Below are positions 11,593 through 22,264 of a DNA stretch of 64,000 nucleotides, in pieces. Source of the DNA: Apostichopus japonicus. Taxonomy: Eukaryota; Echinodermata; Holothuroidea; Aspidochirotida; Stichopodidae. A program made the translations under genes and the position numbers. Each line of letters opens with the position of its first letter. The stretch's first letter is position 1. Where the stretch lies: positions 14,599,499 to 14,663,498 of the forward strand of contig NC_092565.1 of NCBI RefSeq assembly GCF_037975245.1, written 5' to 3'. The notes under the pieces are model-generated. The model was not told the origin of the DNA. It was given only the letters and a program-made list of their open reading frames with translations, and ran no database searches.

Positions 11593-13518
11593 TACAGTAG
11601 AATGCAAATACGCATGCGTGAAATAAATACTTTGTCACACCTAGAACGTAGAGCGAGAGATTTCCACATTTCCCGCGTACTGAATAAAATATATTGACTC
11701 TGACCAGGAGTTTTTCCATAACAACTCCCTGCTCTGACCCCGGATTTGACCTCCATGCTCCGGATGGCGGGGAACTTTCCGCCGCCGCGTACCGGTTGAA
11801 ATACATTTACCTTCAACCTACATGGTTGATCTTTCTCCAACGTTTAGAAATTCCGACCTTCCAAACAACTACCCTAATGGTAGTAACGATTGATAAGCAG
11901 CAGAGTCAGACAGACATGACTAATTAGTTCGGAAGATAAGTTTAACATTCATTATGCAGCCTTCTGACAGTCGACGATCGAAATAGAGCGGACAGCGTCC
12001 CTCTGGCGTCCCTCTGGAGTGTAGTCTCCATGATAATAATAACATTTTGAAGCCTCTTCCCACAACAGTCGACACTGGAAGTATTAGTTATGCTTTAACC
12101 GAGTTTTGAGGGTGCATGCTGACCGATATATAACATTGTCAACCTGGTCTTCGCTAGTAAATTACCTCCTTTTAAGTAATAAGGGAACATAGATAGGGCC
12201 AGAAATGTTTGTCACTCAACAGAACCACGTTAAAGCTCTTTAAAGAGAACCCGGACACTTTCCACGGTAGGTAGAAAGCAAGGGAAAGTGTCCCTGAGAC
12301 ACTATTCACGCAAATGAGACACTATTTCCTAGTAATAAGTGTCCTACGGACGCCCGGACACTCATTACTGCCACACCCCCACCCACTTTTTGGAAGCTTC
12401 CTACCCCCCTGGTCTATAGCTTAATTACCGCTGTAGGCCTATATGAATTACCACTTCATACTTGTATATGATTCGCTGCGCGAAATTATACTTCTTTGTA
12501 CATAAAGCAGCATTCACATCTATACAAAACTGACTAGCTGAAAGTTTGTAGACCTGCTTGGGAATATCACTTCTGCACTTGAGGGAGTCTCTGAAAAATT
12601 CCATGGAGGGATTTTAAAAAAGAGGTGTGTGGCCCATCGGTTGTAGATGGCGACTCCCGCGTAATGGGTCTGGGGCCATTCAAGAAACATATAATATACG
12701 TTTAGACGTGATGAAATGGTGCATTCTGGCATGGGATATGCATATAGGTTATTAATTATCTCTATAATCACGCAAGGTGCACTAATAACGTACTTCTATT
12801 AAATTTTCTGTGAGGTTGAAGGAGGAAGGGGATATACACCCCCCCCCCACTGTATTCGCGCCTGTAGCCGGATATTGTATGGTCCACAATGTTACTACAT
12901 TGTCGCGAGCTACTGTGAACAGGCGCAGCACCTATTAAGTAGGCTATACTGCTTCAGTCACTGTGTGTATACCTATGCTTTATCATGTGAGTTTCCTGAC
13001 ATGGATCAATAGACTCACACACAAAGTGACCCTGAAATCAAAGTGCGTGTATACACTCAATCTTTGAACAGAGAACAAGAAGGAGTACAAAAGCACCGCT
13101 GTAGATGGTACGTGCATGGAGTTTATAGCTCCATGGTACGTGCAACAGTGCAGCCCTGTTGATAATACACTGAGCTGGTTTATATCATTTTTACAACAGA
13201 TCAAAGCATAATTTGAAATGATTATTCCAGCGCTGTTTGCAAGGTTATCTCGTGCAGATCTGACATGAGTCGGTTATACATGGAGCTTGTGTACTAAACC
13301 TTTTTAGCCTGGTTCGACTCACAATTTGATCATCTGATATAAAGCTTCGTATACCTGAAGATTTGGACGGATATCTCTCACGTGGAACCTGTATGTACAC
13401 ACCTCTGAAGGTAAGGTCGGTATCGGGATATAGCATTGTTGAGAAAAGTTTGTAGTACATGAACTTTGTTGTCTTAGAATGGTTATGAATGGATGTATTG
13501 TAACGAATGAATAAATAT
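11593..13518. other. Intergenic, no gene recognised
   Basis: Short open frames show no family resemblance or splice support. Near 13105-13144 a 12-bp direct repeat (ATGGTACGTGCA) flanks a small palindrome related to the hairpin at 5877. A poly-C run is at about 12840. Confidence 0.5.
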
Positions 13519-13640
13519 ATGAACGTAAGCACGAACGAACGGACGGACGGAAGGACGGACGGATGGACGGACGAACGGGCGGACGGGCGGACGGACGAAC
13601 GGACGAACAGACAGAATCCTGGACGTACGAACGAACGAAG
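13519..13640. repeat. ACGG/ACGA tetranucleotide microsatellite
   Basis: Imperfect tandem GGAC and GAAC tetranucleotides. The Arg/Pro/Ser-rich open frame on the minus strand is a product of the repeat. Confidence 0.9.
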
Positions 13641-14095
13641 GAAGGCATGAATAAATATACTGAATGACTTATAGAGTATCCAAACTGGTCGAGACTAACG
13701 ATAGACTGGATGTAAGAACATTTGCTCCACTACATTAATTGAGCTACTTTTGTGTAGCCAGTTCCAATGGAGAGATACTAGAGCACACTGGTCTATGTTG
13801 AAACAGTGCACATCGATTATTTTTTTTTTATATTCTGTTTTTGTTTTTGTTTAGTAACTTTAGAAGTTCAGATCAGTTTCAATGTAACCATAAACAAAAG
13901 TTAGGCAGTGACGTGGAAAAGTGTTGGCAAAAACCACTGCCCAGATGAAAACCCGGTAGAATAATTTGATTTTAGCTAACCTTAAACAAACGCGTTGCAC
14001 CAGTAAGGACGTACATTTGGGGATTCATTAAAAATAGTGAACTGTAATGTTTTCCATGTTTATGTTTCTTGGATCTAAGCAGGAATTAAGTTGTG

Positions 14096-14780
14096 GGCCA
14101 GTAGCTGTATGCGCCAGTAGCTCTATGCGCAAGTAGCTGTATGCGCCAGTAGCTCTATGCGCCAGTAGCTCTATGCGCCAGTAGCTCTATGCGCCAGTAG
14201 CTCTATGTGGCAGTAGCTATATGCGCCAGTAGCTCTATGCGCCAGTAGCTCTATGCACCAGTAGCTCTGTGCACCAATAGCTCTATGCGCCAGTAGCTCT
14301 GTGCGCCAGTAGCTCTGTGCGCCAATAGCTCTATGCGCCAGTAGCTTTATGCGCCAGTAGCTCTATGCGCCAGTAGCTCTATGCGCCAGTAGCTCTATGC
14401 ACCAGTAGCTCTGTGCACCAATAGCTCTATGCGCCAGTAGCTCTATGCGCCAGTAGCTCTATGCGCCAGTAGCTCTATGCGCCAGTAGCTCTGTGCGCCA
14501 GTAGCTCTGTGCGCCAGTAGCTCTGTGCGCCAGTAGCTCTATGCGCCAGTAGCTCTATGCGCCAGTAGCTCTATTCGCCAGTAGCTTGATGCTCCAGTGG
14601 CGCTATGCGCCAGTAGCTCTGTGCGCCAGTAGCTCTGTGCGCCAGTAGCTCTATGCGCCAGTAGCTCTATGCGCCAGTAGCTCTGTGCACCAGTAGCTCT
14701 GTGTGCCAGTAGTTCTATGCGCCAGTAGCTCTATGCGCCAGTAGCTCTATGGGCCAGTATAGCTCTATGCGCCAGTAGCT
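14096..14780. repeat. 16-bp minisatellite, about 43 copies, upstream of the P450 gene
   Basis: The consensus unit is GCGCCAGTAGCTCTAT. Point variants (GTGC, CACC, CAAT) recur in neighbouring units, as expected from unequal exchange within the array. The unit length is not a multiple of three and the frames contain stops, so it is not coding. It ends about 330 bp before the start codon of the P450 gene, inside or next to its likely promoter. Confidence 0.95.
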
Positions 14781-15110
14781 TATTGTGTTTTTTTCAGCTG
14801 ATTTACTTTGCTCTGGGATATATACCTGTGGCTCAGGTCTGTTTAATTCTTAGATTTTACATTAATCAGTCAGTACACACAATAATTGTGTTAAAGCTTA
14901 AACAGTAATTTCCCACTTATTTGAGTTTCTTCCAATTTTAGTGGAAGAAACTTGTTTTTTCGACGGTCCGCGTTTTTTTCCGCCTTGGAAAATACTTGCG
15001 AATCCTGTCCGTATTTAGACAATTACTATTACTACGTATGTCTCGACAAATCTTAATTTTTTTTTCCAAAAATTTTCCTGTTACTGTTTTAGTTCATTTC
15101 ATAAATTACA

Positions 15111-18100
15111 ATGGACGGTTATTTGGAGGTGCTTGGTCTTCTACGGATGCCTGTATTAATCATCGTTACATCATACATTATTGCTGCGGCCGTATATAAC
15201 TGTTGGTACTACTACGTTATTTACTCTGGAATTGATCGAAATTGTAAAGCACCATTACCTCCTGGTGGAATGGGATGGCCTGTGATCGGAGAATCATTCA
15301 AACTTTTAACACAGGTAATTATTATTATTATTATTATTATTTTTTTGGAGAAAGTTTAATGTCGTGCACACCAAAAATGTAAATTTGCTGCTCTTTTACA
15401 CAAATTGATTTGCAAAATGATTTGTAAAAATCAGTTTCTTTTCCTAATAAAATAATATTTCGAGTTAAATTACAACATACTGATGCTGGAGGTTTCGTTC
15501 TTTGAGAAGCCATACACCGTTCAGATTGTTACGGTTATCATTTGATTTCCTTTTCTTCACTTGACAGGGTTCTAAGTTTTATACCGAAAAATTTCAACGT
15601 AACAACTGCAGGATGTTCAAAACACATTTGTTTGGCAGACCTACCATACGTATATATGGAGCAGAAAACCTTCATACCATTCTCCACGGGGAGAACAATA
15701 TTGTTGAATCTCAGGTATATTGCCGTCCCCTATTAAAAAAAAAGAGAGAAAAAGTGTGGAATTCACTTCAGCGTCTTAGTTTGGTGAAGAGTTTTCCTCG
15801 TCTCTAATGTAATATCTATGTACATACTATATATAGGCCTATACCGTGGTACAGGAAGTTTCAGCTTTTGGTGGGGGTTGAATTTTATATTTATAGGTAA
15901 CGAATGATGCATCAACGCAGTTAAGTGGGAGGGAGCGGGGGGGGGGGAGAGACATATAGACTGCTGCCCACTTGAAAATTCAACTGCCTTTCCATCCCAT
16001 TATTTCGTCTGTGATTTACCGTACACATACTCATTTGTAAACCTATACCGGTAGACCCACATCCTTAGCATATATTGTGAAAATTGCTTGACCGGCATTC
16101 TTTGAGTTATGATATTCCTTCGACTTCGAGAGTCAGATTTCAAAGCATTGACCAATATCCCCGGGGCAGGGGAGGTAGTAGCAACCCCCCTCTTCCCATG
16201 CAGGAGCAGGTGTGAGATAATAGTAACTGTAAATATAAGTTGATTCTTAATCAATCTCGGTCATTCTAGCAATTTCCTTGACCTACACAGTGGCCTCAGA
16301 GTACCAGAAACCTCCTGGGTAACGTCTTGACCCTGTCCTCGGGCGATCGCCATACCATGCTACGGAGGTACGTCTCCAGAGCGTTTACCCATGAGGCGCT
16401 ACAGGGGTACGTTGAACTTTCCTTGGTGAGTGGTCTTAATGTTTACTTCCTGAAGTTTAATGTCTATTTATGATTTTGTTTATGATCACGTTGAATCCAA
16501 AGTTATTATGTATGTGGTTCATCAAGTGTTACCAAGTTCGCCTTGGTCCATGTGATGACGTCATACCGGTTCATTAATTACTGTTACTGGTATTATTTTT
16601 TTTCTTGCTGCCTGTTTCGTTTCAGTGTCTCAGCTGACAGGGAAATGATTATTATGAAGTATTCAGATAAATTAAATATACGAGGTTCTTAAGGGCTATA
16701 CATGGACATATTTAAAGACGAACAAAAGGATGGATAATCGTGGTGGTTGGGGGGGGGGGGCGGGGAGGAAAGGGGCGTGCGGGTGCTGTAAATTCTTCAC
16801 AATATACCTATAAAGGCAGGCTTCGAACGAATTTACCAATCTTTTGGTTGAGGAATGCCCCCAATTCAAACCACCCCACCTGTTACACTTCATTTTTACA
16901 ATGCCGTGTGTATAGCTTAAACTTACGTTTAATTTAGATAAATATTATATATATTATTACTTTACTTTCTTTTCAAAGCCTTTGATACAAGATGGTATTG
17001 ATTCATGGTGCACGGAAAAGTCCGTTTTGGCGTTCGATGCTACCAGGAGGCTACTGTTTGACATCGCCGCTGTTGTACTATGTGGATTTGACCATAAGGA
17101 AATAGAGGGAGGTGAAATGGCAGACACTTTCATGGACTTTACCAAAGGATTCTTCACCCTACCTTTCGATTTACCAGGCACACCATATAGAAAGGTAGAA
17201 AATGCAGAATCTTTTCTAATTCCTTATTCAAGAAGTTATAAGATTATCAAGTTACTTATGACTTGGCCTATTTATACTCAGTACAGGTGTGCATATTAGT
17301 ATTTACTATACTAAGACAAGAATAAATCAGTAGGGACGCCAAATCTACCAGATCCGAAGGTCATAGTATACACCCGTCGACGTTGTTTTCTTTGAAGAGT
17401 GCGTGAGGTTGAGGTAAGGGGGGGGGGGGGGGTTCGTGAGCAATTGGCATTTTGGACATAGATCAATAATTATGGTTGCATTATTGTAATAGAGTAATAT
17501 AGTAAACACAATTATAAGTGCCTTATATTACGTAATTTGGGACTGACTTCAACTTGGATCATAACGGTGAATGATAGTCATCAGCTTACGTAGATAACAT
17601 GTTGCAATCGCGTATATGGAATCCTTTGAAGTAGGGTTTTTTTTTATAAGGGGGGAGGGGAGGGTTGGGGAGGGGTTTCAGGGTTGCGATGAGCGGTATT
17701 CTTGTGAAGTTTATATAATTCTTTACAGATATACCGTACACAGTGTAAACAGTATATATATTCAGAGGGATGTAACTTTACCAATTTGTGGGGTGGATAC
17801 CAACATCCGGTCCACCTCTCTCTACCCGATCCCATTCTTATTTTTAAATTGTGTTTGGTGAAACCAGTTCCGAAGATGAGCACTTGAAGGAAAGACTTTT
17901 GGAATAAAATTCACGAAGATTATACCTTTGTTTAATCGATAGAAATGAAAACTAAAATCAATGCAATAGACTTTAGTTTACTTTGCGCTATGATCACAGC
18001 CCGATTAACTTTGCGTGATTTACATTTCCCCGTTTTTCTCCTTTATAGGCATTACTGGCCAAGAAGATTCTACTTTCTCGATTAGACTCGGTAGTCGAGA

Positions 18101-19476
18101 GAAAGATGAAGACATCTCCAGAGGAGGACACTCAGGATGCTCTGAGGATTTTAATGGATCATGTCGATGAGGAGGCTGAGGGTGGTCACATGACTACCGA
18201 ATCACTCAAAGCGGATATGGTTGACCTATTAAATGCAGGCTTTAATACGACCTCCAGCGCTGCGACAACATTGCTGTATCATATCAGTAGGAACCCGGAT
18301 CTGTTAAAGAATATACGTCAAGAACTTATCCAGTCAGGACTTATTGACCGGCGCAATGGTCTGACCTTTGACCGATTAGTAGAATGTAAATATCTCACAA
18401 ACGTTGTCCGTGAAGGTTTGAGAATAGCGCCACCAGTAGGAGGTGGCTTTAGAAAAGTTCTGAAGACGTTTGAGCTGGAGGTGAGTTTACCTCTAAATCA
18501 TTTTCGAATACTTTGTTACGTACTTGTTACGTACTTTGAAAATTTGCAGTGTATATGTCCCCCACTATTGACACGAACCAATTGGAACCATGGCGTGACA
18601 GTTTAATCTTCCATGCAAGGTTCAACAAGATTTTAAAAACTATCCGTGGTTGATTGATTGTCAGAACAATATGTGTTTCTTTGTTAGTTTGAATTGAGTC
18701 ACCTTAAAGGCATTCCGCAGTGAACTGCTTCTCACACTGGTTGATTGTAACAGAATAACTTCATTGACAACCTTATATCGAGACTTCCAAACATTTTTCT
18801 GTGAATGGAACAACAGGTGCTTGCTTTCAAAATCTCAACAAATTAAGCACAAGATACTTCAGTTTGTGACCTTTTGCTTTCCCGTTTTGAATCAACAACG
18901 CAACAACAAATGTTGAGATCACATGTAGCCTCTATTTGCACTGGAAAATTATATAATCCTTTTCTTAAAAGACAAGCAACCCCACCCTCACCCCACCCCC
19001 ATCCCTCAGCCCTTAATTTTGGCTACAGTACTGTACGTATCGGCAAAATATAAGTAAAGTGGTGAGTGACAGTATATACGCAATGAGACGATGCTTTCAC
19101 ATTTATTTTTGTTTTCTTACAGGGATACCAGATTCCACAAGGGTGGACGGTACTCTATAGTATTCGCGATACCCTCTCCTTCTCCGACAGTTATTTTGAC
19201 CGGGACCAGTTTGACCCGGATCGATTCTCTCCAGAACGCAAAGAAGACCAAATCGGCGGTCGATACAACTACCCGATCTTCGGTGGTGGTTCTCGATCTT
19301 GCATGGGTAAACAATTCGCCCAGCTCATCCTTCGTATTTTATTGGTTGAACTAGCACGAACGTGCGAAGTAGAACCACTCGCCAAGGACGTTCAGTTCAA
19401 TTTCCTACCGATACCTCACCCGGTCAACGGATTACCATTAAAATTTAACAGATTATCTCCTGATGACGTCATATAA
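15111..19476 (+). CDS. CYP26-like: Cytochrome P450, CYP26-like (retinoic acid hydroxylase family)
   Basis: Six exons with GT/AG borders, all joining in phase 0: 15111-15314, 15568-15714, 16291-16425, 16979-17194, 18049-18480 and 19123-19476. They give 495 residues, a normal P450 length. Residues 10-38 form the N-terminal membrane anchor, followed by the Pro-rich hinge APLPPGGMGWPVIGE. KTHLFGRPTIRI in exon 2 and KVLKTFELEGYQIPQGW across exons 5-6 are close to vertebrate CYP26 at the same places. The I-helix reads AGFNTTSSAAT (297-307), the ExxR helix is E356-R359, PDRF follows, and the haem loop FGGGSRSCMG spans 431-440 with Cys438 as ligand. CYP26 enzymes act in the endoplasmic reticulum, oxidising retinoic acid to end its signal. 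Asn300 stands where P450s usually have Asp or Glu, which may alter proton delivery or substrate. ATTAAA at about 19750 is a possible poly(A) signal. No clear retinoic acid response element was seen upstream. Family assignment is firm; substrate is inferred. Confidence 0.93.
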
Positions 19477-20559
19477 GTGCCATAAAACTGAGATACGGCA
19501 TGCATGGTCACCATGGCAACTGACAGGTTGGATGGTATATTCAGGATATGCACTGGTACTGTCATCCAGACGTATCGGTTAACAATGTTTCCACCAGGAA
19601 TACACCCGTTAGGAAGGAGAGCGGATTATATATGCTTATGCATCCTCATGCACCCTGCAAAAATATCGTCAATTGCGTATTACTGTTTGAGACCGATTCT
19701 CAATATATAGCATTGTTTCATTTATTCCATGAATCCATTGTTTTGCAACATTAAATGTTATATACTGCTAAAGTTCCATGACCTTTATAAGGTGGAAGTA
19801 TTATACCACTAACTACAACGACAGGCTCTTCTGTTTATAATTGAAAATGACTAACCCAAGGATGTGAAATAATGTGGCAGCTTCTCTGAGAAATGGCCAC
19901 CCATACCCCCCCCCCCCACCCCACGTTCCTCACAAATGTTCTATTGTACATTCCAAAGAAATTTCATGGTCAGGGTCAACTAAAATTCATATAGCAATGT
20001 AATTCTTTATCTGAAACGATTTAAATTTTTCATTTTGTAATATTATGTAAAAACATTCAGTGTTCATGTTTTCTTTCCTTCAACTCTCTTTGCGTGTTTG
20101 GAAAATACTAATTTGCATAATAGAAAATATATATACATAGAAAACTTCATTTGCAATAGATCAAAATGTCCTTATTCCCTACGATTTTCCGTTTCGCTTT
20201 CTTCTATTATGGCCACGTCGTTTTGATACACGGTGCAAGTCTCGACTGACCAACTAATTTCCGATTGACTCAATCAACTACTAATTCCTCGGTGAAATAC
20301 TCCATTGGTTTCCAATCAAATTCATTTTTCCCAACTGTGAATCAGTCGTTATCCGTACATTCTCAGTTAAGCTCTCGTATTTCCCTAAGGTCACTGGTAG
20401 CATCTCTCAGTTCAGTAGAAGAATTACATGACTATGTAACTAGGACATTGCACTTCTAACTTGCAATGTTTGGTTTTCTGAAAGGGATAACTAATGGAGA
20501 TACTCTTACCGGCCTTGCAAAATTGTGAGAGGGACCGCGGATTGCAAAGTCGGCAATGC
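19477..20559. other. 3' flank of the P450 gene and intergenic DNA
   Basis: This contains the presumed 3' UTR up to about 19770 and a poly-C run near 19905. The rest is AT-rich without recognised features. The open frame at 20265-20459 lacks support. Confidence 0.5.
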
Positions 20560-20568
20560 CTATAACGC

Positions 20569-21627
20569 TTCTCGGCCTTTTGGTTATGATCATGTGTAGT
20601 ATCTGTTCCCTTTCGAGGGGAATGGTGATGCGCACCTGACGATGATCACACAGTCATAGTCCCGATGGCGTAATTTTTTTTCCTAGGAGGGTTAGGGTAA
20701 TTATCATATATAGGCGTATCCAAACCCTCGCGCTTGCGTGTTACTCGTATAAAGTTTATAGCTAGTAGTAGTAGTCGTACATACAGTGTGTGCGACGCGA
20801 TTCACGTTTTGCACACATATATACGTATATGCGTTCGTGCAACAATGGAGACCTGTTCGACTGACAATCCTTGCGCCAATCTTCAGCTGGAATCTCGCCC
20901 TAGATGTAAAGTTACTCGATACAATTGCATTTACTAAAGTAATTCTCTCACCCAGATTTTAGACACAATGTACGGATTTCATCTGTCGTCATCATTGTGC
21001 GCGACTGACATTAATTTAATGATTTGGTTAATGTTAATCTGCTAGCCTACATTACATGTATTTCTAGCTTCACGGTAAACTTTAATGTTACGGTAAAGTG
21101 TAACATGTACATGATACTGATATAGTAGGCCTACATACAAACTTAAGCCTGCTTTTATGAACTATCAGTCATTCGGTACTTTATCTGCTTTGCATCATTG
21201 TTTAATTGTACAAATGAAAAATAATTATGTGATGATATTGAGGGTGACGATTTGATCGCGCTTTAATTTGTATTTCATTCACTTATTTTATTCAATTCTC
21301 ACTTGGTAATCCTTGGCCAAAAAGGCAAACTGCATTGTAAAACTGTACAGCGGAGATCTATTGCGTTGTACAGCGTACATACTGCCCACGTACACCCGGC
21401 CCACACATGTGTATTACAGCGAGCGATGAGTAACGCGTGTCTATGGGTAACACGCATGCGCGAGGGTTTGGATACGCCTATATATGATAATTACCCCTAA
21501 CCCTCCTAGGAAAAGAAATTACGCGTCCCGATGCAAGGGGACTGGGGTTAGAAGCGGATCAGTCGTTCAGTAGTTTGGTTTTCGTGCCCAGGTTCTTTCC
21601 TGGGCGACTTTTTCTTAAAAAGTATGA
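20569..21627 (+). mobile_element. U2 snRNA-headed SINE-like repeat, copy 1, split by a MITE
   Basis: The first 40 or so bases match the 5' end of U2 snRNA, including TTCTCGGCCTTTTGG and the branch-site-pairing region GTGTAGTATCTGTTCC. The rest is unrelated to U2 and matches the copy at 51296-51486. It ends in a CCCAGG...CCTGGG hairpin, a T5 run and AAAAAGTAT. A 9-bp sequence, CTATAACGC, flanks the whole unit (20560-20568 and 21628-21636), as expected for retroposition. Positions 20668-21524 plus one 9-bp duplication are a later insertion. Without the insert the unit is about 190 bp. Confidence 0.8.
20668..21524. mobile_element. MULE-like MITE, 857 bp, inside the U2-headed repeat
   Basis: Terminal inverted repeats of about 77 bp (20668-20744 and 21447-21524) begin GCGTAATT and include TAGGCGTATCCAAACCCTCG. 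The insertion duplicated 9 bp of target (GTCCCGATG at 20659-20667 and 21525-21533). The uninterrupted copy at 51296 has this sequence once. Long inverted ends and a 9-bp duplication fit Mutator-like elements. No transposase was seen. Confidence 0.85.
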
Positions 21628-21636
21628 CTATAACGC

Positions 21637-22163
21637 GGATCACAAAGCTGTTAATTCCTATTACGGTTTGATTCGTCCAACACAGCAGCGTGCAGAAACG
21701 TACTCAAAGCCGAAGCCAAATTGAATTAATCAGAACACACATCCGAAGACTTTGTCTGCTAAGTCAGAGCCGTATATAGAGATATACGGCTCTGTGCTAA
21801 GTCAGAGCCATACGGCTCTGTGCTAAGTGCATCAATACCGCCCTCATTTCCTTTCGGTAAAGTTTTCATTCTGTAGTTTTCATCTCTTACAGTGAGTACA
21901 TTGGTATTAGTTGCTTTTACTAAACCAAAATTGTTCTCATTTTTTAGTCCTCCCCTTAAGTAAAATTATGACGTCTCATTAGGAATGTGTAGCCTAGACC
22001 AGAGCGATGTTTACATGTCCTTTCTACACTTCCGTAGAAGCTCAATTTGCGGTTGGAATTAACTTCAAGTTGGACCCTGGGACAAACTTCGTACTGTAGC
22101 TAGCTCGAAATTTTTGCTCCCCTGTGCAAAAATTCTAGCTCGGAGTTACGTGGCAGTGTAGTA
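21637..22163. other. Intergenic, with small palindromic duplications
   Basis: AGAGCCGTATATAGAGATATACGGCTCT at about 21766-21793 is a palindrome, and a second shorter AGAGCCATACGGCTCT follows at about 21803-21818. An imperfect hairpin lies at about 22098-22142. No gene was seen; it should include the promoter region of the first reductase gene. Confidence 0.5.
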
Positions 22164-22264
22164 TAGTGGTAGATCGAACAAAGACAGAAGTGTGCTGTAG
22201 TATTGAGAAAAGTCAAATGTTCCGATTGGTTTTAAGAATTGCAAGAACTAGCAGATTGTATTAG

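Noticed and set aside
13319-13648. 109-codon Arg/Pro/Ser-rich frame
   Set aside because: It is a product of the tetranucleotide repeat at 13519-13640.
14096-14780. CRISPR-like array
   Set aside because: Units are contiguous 16-bp repeats with no unique spacers, and the genome is eukaryotic. The 15-bp array at 29486 was rejected for the same reason.
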